This document shows, in pieces, positions 19,985-21,082 of a stretch of 21,082 nt of DNA; the stretch's first letter is position 1, and the number at the start of each line of letters is the position of its first letter. The stretch lies in NCBI GenBank assembly GCA_016302925.1, contig JAEDMR010000009.1:1-21082 (forward strand). The letters are read 5' to 3'. The notes below the pieces were generated by a model. It had not been told where the DNA came from. It did no database searches and saw only the letters and a program-made list of their open reading frames with translations. Origin of the DNA: Bacillota bacterium (GTDB lineage: Bacteria > Bacillota > Clostridia > Peptostreptococcales > Anaerovoracaceae). Both the position numbers and the translations under genes were made by a program.

Positions 19985-21082
19985 AGAAGACTGGAGAGAC
20001 ACGGATGAGCTGGCAAAGACCCGAAAACTGGAGAGAGAAAAGCGAGCCATTATGGGGTATGAGAAGGAGCGGATTTTTTTTCAGTCGCGGATTGGGGATA
20101 TGATTCGTGAAAGAGGCTGGCAGACAGAAGTTCCGCCGTGGTATGGCAGTCTGGAAGAAGGAATCTTCCATGAGGTATATGGTCTGGCAGGTCTGGCTCC
20201 CTGGGCCTATGACAGCACGGAGGAATACCGGAAGTCATCCTCAGCGAAACTGATCGGTGACAGACTATACTGCCTCATAGACGGAATCTCCCGACTGCAG
20301 CCCCAGCGAATCCAGGCGGAACGGAGAGAGCAGCTGAAACGGGCATTGCTTCTGGCTGCACCTAGAGAAAGACTGGAGAAAGGGTTTCATGAGATTTATC
20401 TGCACAACGGAATCCGGATCACCATCTTCTCCGGCGATCGAACGAAGAAGGGGCAGGATGTGATGGTATTCCGAAAATATATCATGGAAGATCTGACCTT
20501 TGAAGAACTGGCAGAGCTGGGTACGATTCCCGCTGACGCTATTCCGCTGTTCCGGTCCATGATTCGCATCGGATTCAATATTCTGATTACCGGGCCGGTC
20601 CGTTCCGGGAAGACGACATTCCTGCAGGTCTGGCAGAAGCAGGAGAATCCGCATCTGGAAGGGCTTGCACTGTCCACCGATCCGGAAACACCCTGGCATG
20701 AACTGATGCCGCAGGCACCTGTCATGCAGCTGGTTGCCGACGGAAAAGAACTGGAGGTTATCACCAGATCTCTTCTGCGCGGGGATAATGACTACATCCT
20801 GCTGGAAGAAATGCGGGATGCTGCAGCATTTCGCCTGGCGCTGGAGATCACCTCCACGGGAACGATGCGGAGCAAGGCTACCATTCACAGCAGCAGTACA
20901 GTGCAGATTCCGTACAAGATGGCGTCGGCCATCTGTGAAACATACGGCGGAAATCTTCAGAACCTGATTGCACGGGTATTTCAGAACTTTCAGCTGGTTT
21001 TTCTTTTCCGATCGCTTCCGGATGATCGGTCACAGAAGCGGCTGACAGAAATCAGTGCATACTGCTATGATGAAGAAGAGGA
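19911..21082 (+). CDS. CpaF/TadA-like secretion ATPase (3' partial)
   Basis: This is a type II/IV secretion-family ATPase, the likely motor of Flp/Tad pilus assembly. From TTG 19911 there are 390 codons to the window edge without a stop. Walker A is GPVRSGKTT (228-236), preceded by FNILIT. The Walker B region reads LLEEMRD (297-303) in place of the usual VGEVRG, and H326 in ATIHSSS corresponds to the family's HA(N)S block. The N-terminal 150 residues are divergent and helical. TTG is chosen because GGAGG (19897-19901) sits nine bases upstream; the next in-frame ATG (19965) has no ribosome binding site. With TTG the overlap with the CpaE-like gene is 74 bases. TadB/TadC-like genes would be expected just downstream. 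Confidence 0.8.
   Translation, partial: MKKDGQEEQYEGFYQLCRMAETIFEEDWRDTDELAKTRKLEREKRAIMGYEKERIFFQSRIGDMIRERGWQTEVPPWYGSLEEGIFHEVYGLAGLAPWAYDSTEEYRKSSSAKLIGDRLYCLIDGISRLQPQRIQAERREQLKRALLLAAPRERLEKGFHEIYLHNGIRITIFSGDRTKKGQDVMVFRKYIMEDLTFEELAELGTIPADAIPLFRSMIRIGFNILITGPVRSGKTTFLQVWQKQENPHLEGLALSTDPETPWHELMPQAPVMQLVADGKELEVITRSLLRGDNDYILLEEMRDAAAFRLALEITSTGTMRSKATIHSSSTVQIPYKMASAICETYGGNLQNLIARVFQNFQLVFLFRSLPDDRSQKRLTEISAYCYDEEE

Noticed and set aside
1..21082. CRISPR arrays, insertion sequences, tRNA or rRNA genes
   Set aside because: No regularly spaced 25-40 nt repeats, no transposase, no inverted-repeat-bounded element and no tRNA- or rRNA-like sequence was recognised.

Overview
The window reads as a chromosomal segment from a low-to-mid GC Gram-positive anaerobe, most likely class Clostridia. 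The evidence is the Clostridium-type order tig-clpP-clpX-lon-engB, AGGAGG-type ribosome binding sites before most genes, sigma-A-like TTGnnn/TATAAT promoters, an ECF-type transporter component, GlpP, PduL and a DUF1461 membrane protein. Base composition looks close to 50% GC. Genus cannot be fixed from the sequence. Every gene I accept is on the + strand and genes are tightly packed.

Layout. 1-1885: a 5'-truncated ECF transporter S component (cobalamin-type by resemblance) and a sugar-phosphate-isomerase-like TIM barrel. 1887-3678: a promoter, an eight-cysteine small protein, a short DapB (lysine/peptidoglycan precursor pathway), a CYTH phosphohydrolase and a terminator. 3730-11735: a strong promoter followed by a proteostasis block (trigger factor, ClpP, ClpX, Lon), then EngB (ribosome assembly GTPase), a DUF1232 membrane protein, hypoxanthine phosphoribosyltransferase and an orphan PduL phosphotransacylase, closed by a clean terminator. 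11817-18312: an extended -10 promoter, a DUF1461 membrane protein, a DJ-1/PfpI protein, a PHP phosphoesterase, the antiterminator GlpP, a beta-CASP ribonuclease-like protein, uridine kinase, an EamA transporter and an orphan phage-regulator-like protein, closed by a long terminator hairpin.

18313-18543 has no certain gene, but it is structured: a G-rich 11-nt tandem repeat, a possible 32-residue amphipathic peptide, and a run of 0A-box-like heptamers phased at 10 bp. It leads into 18544-21082, the start of a Tad/Flp-pilus-like operon: a CpaB-like SAF protein, a small CpaE-like P-loop protein without a Walker A lysine, and a divergent CpaF/TadA ATPase that runs off the window.

Most of the window is ordinary housekeeping sequence. 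The part most worth a second look is the right-hand end: the phased operator-like array and the divergent Tad-like operon that it may control.
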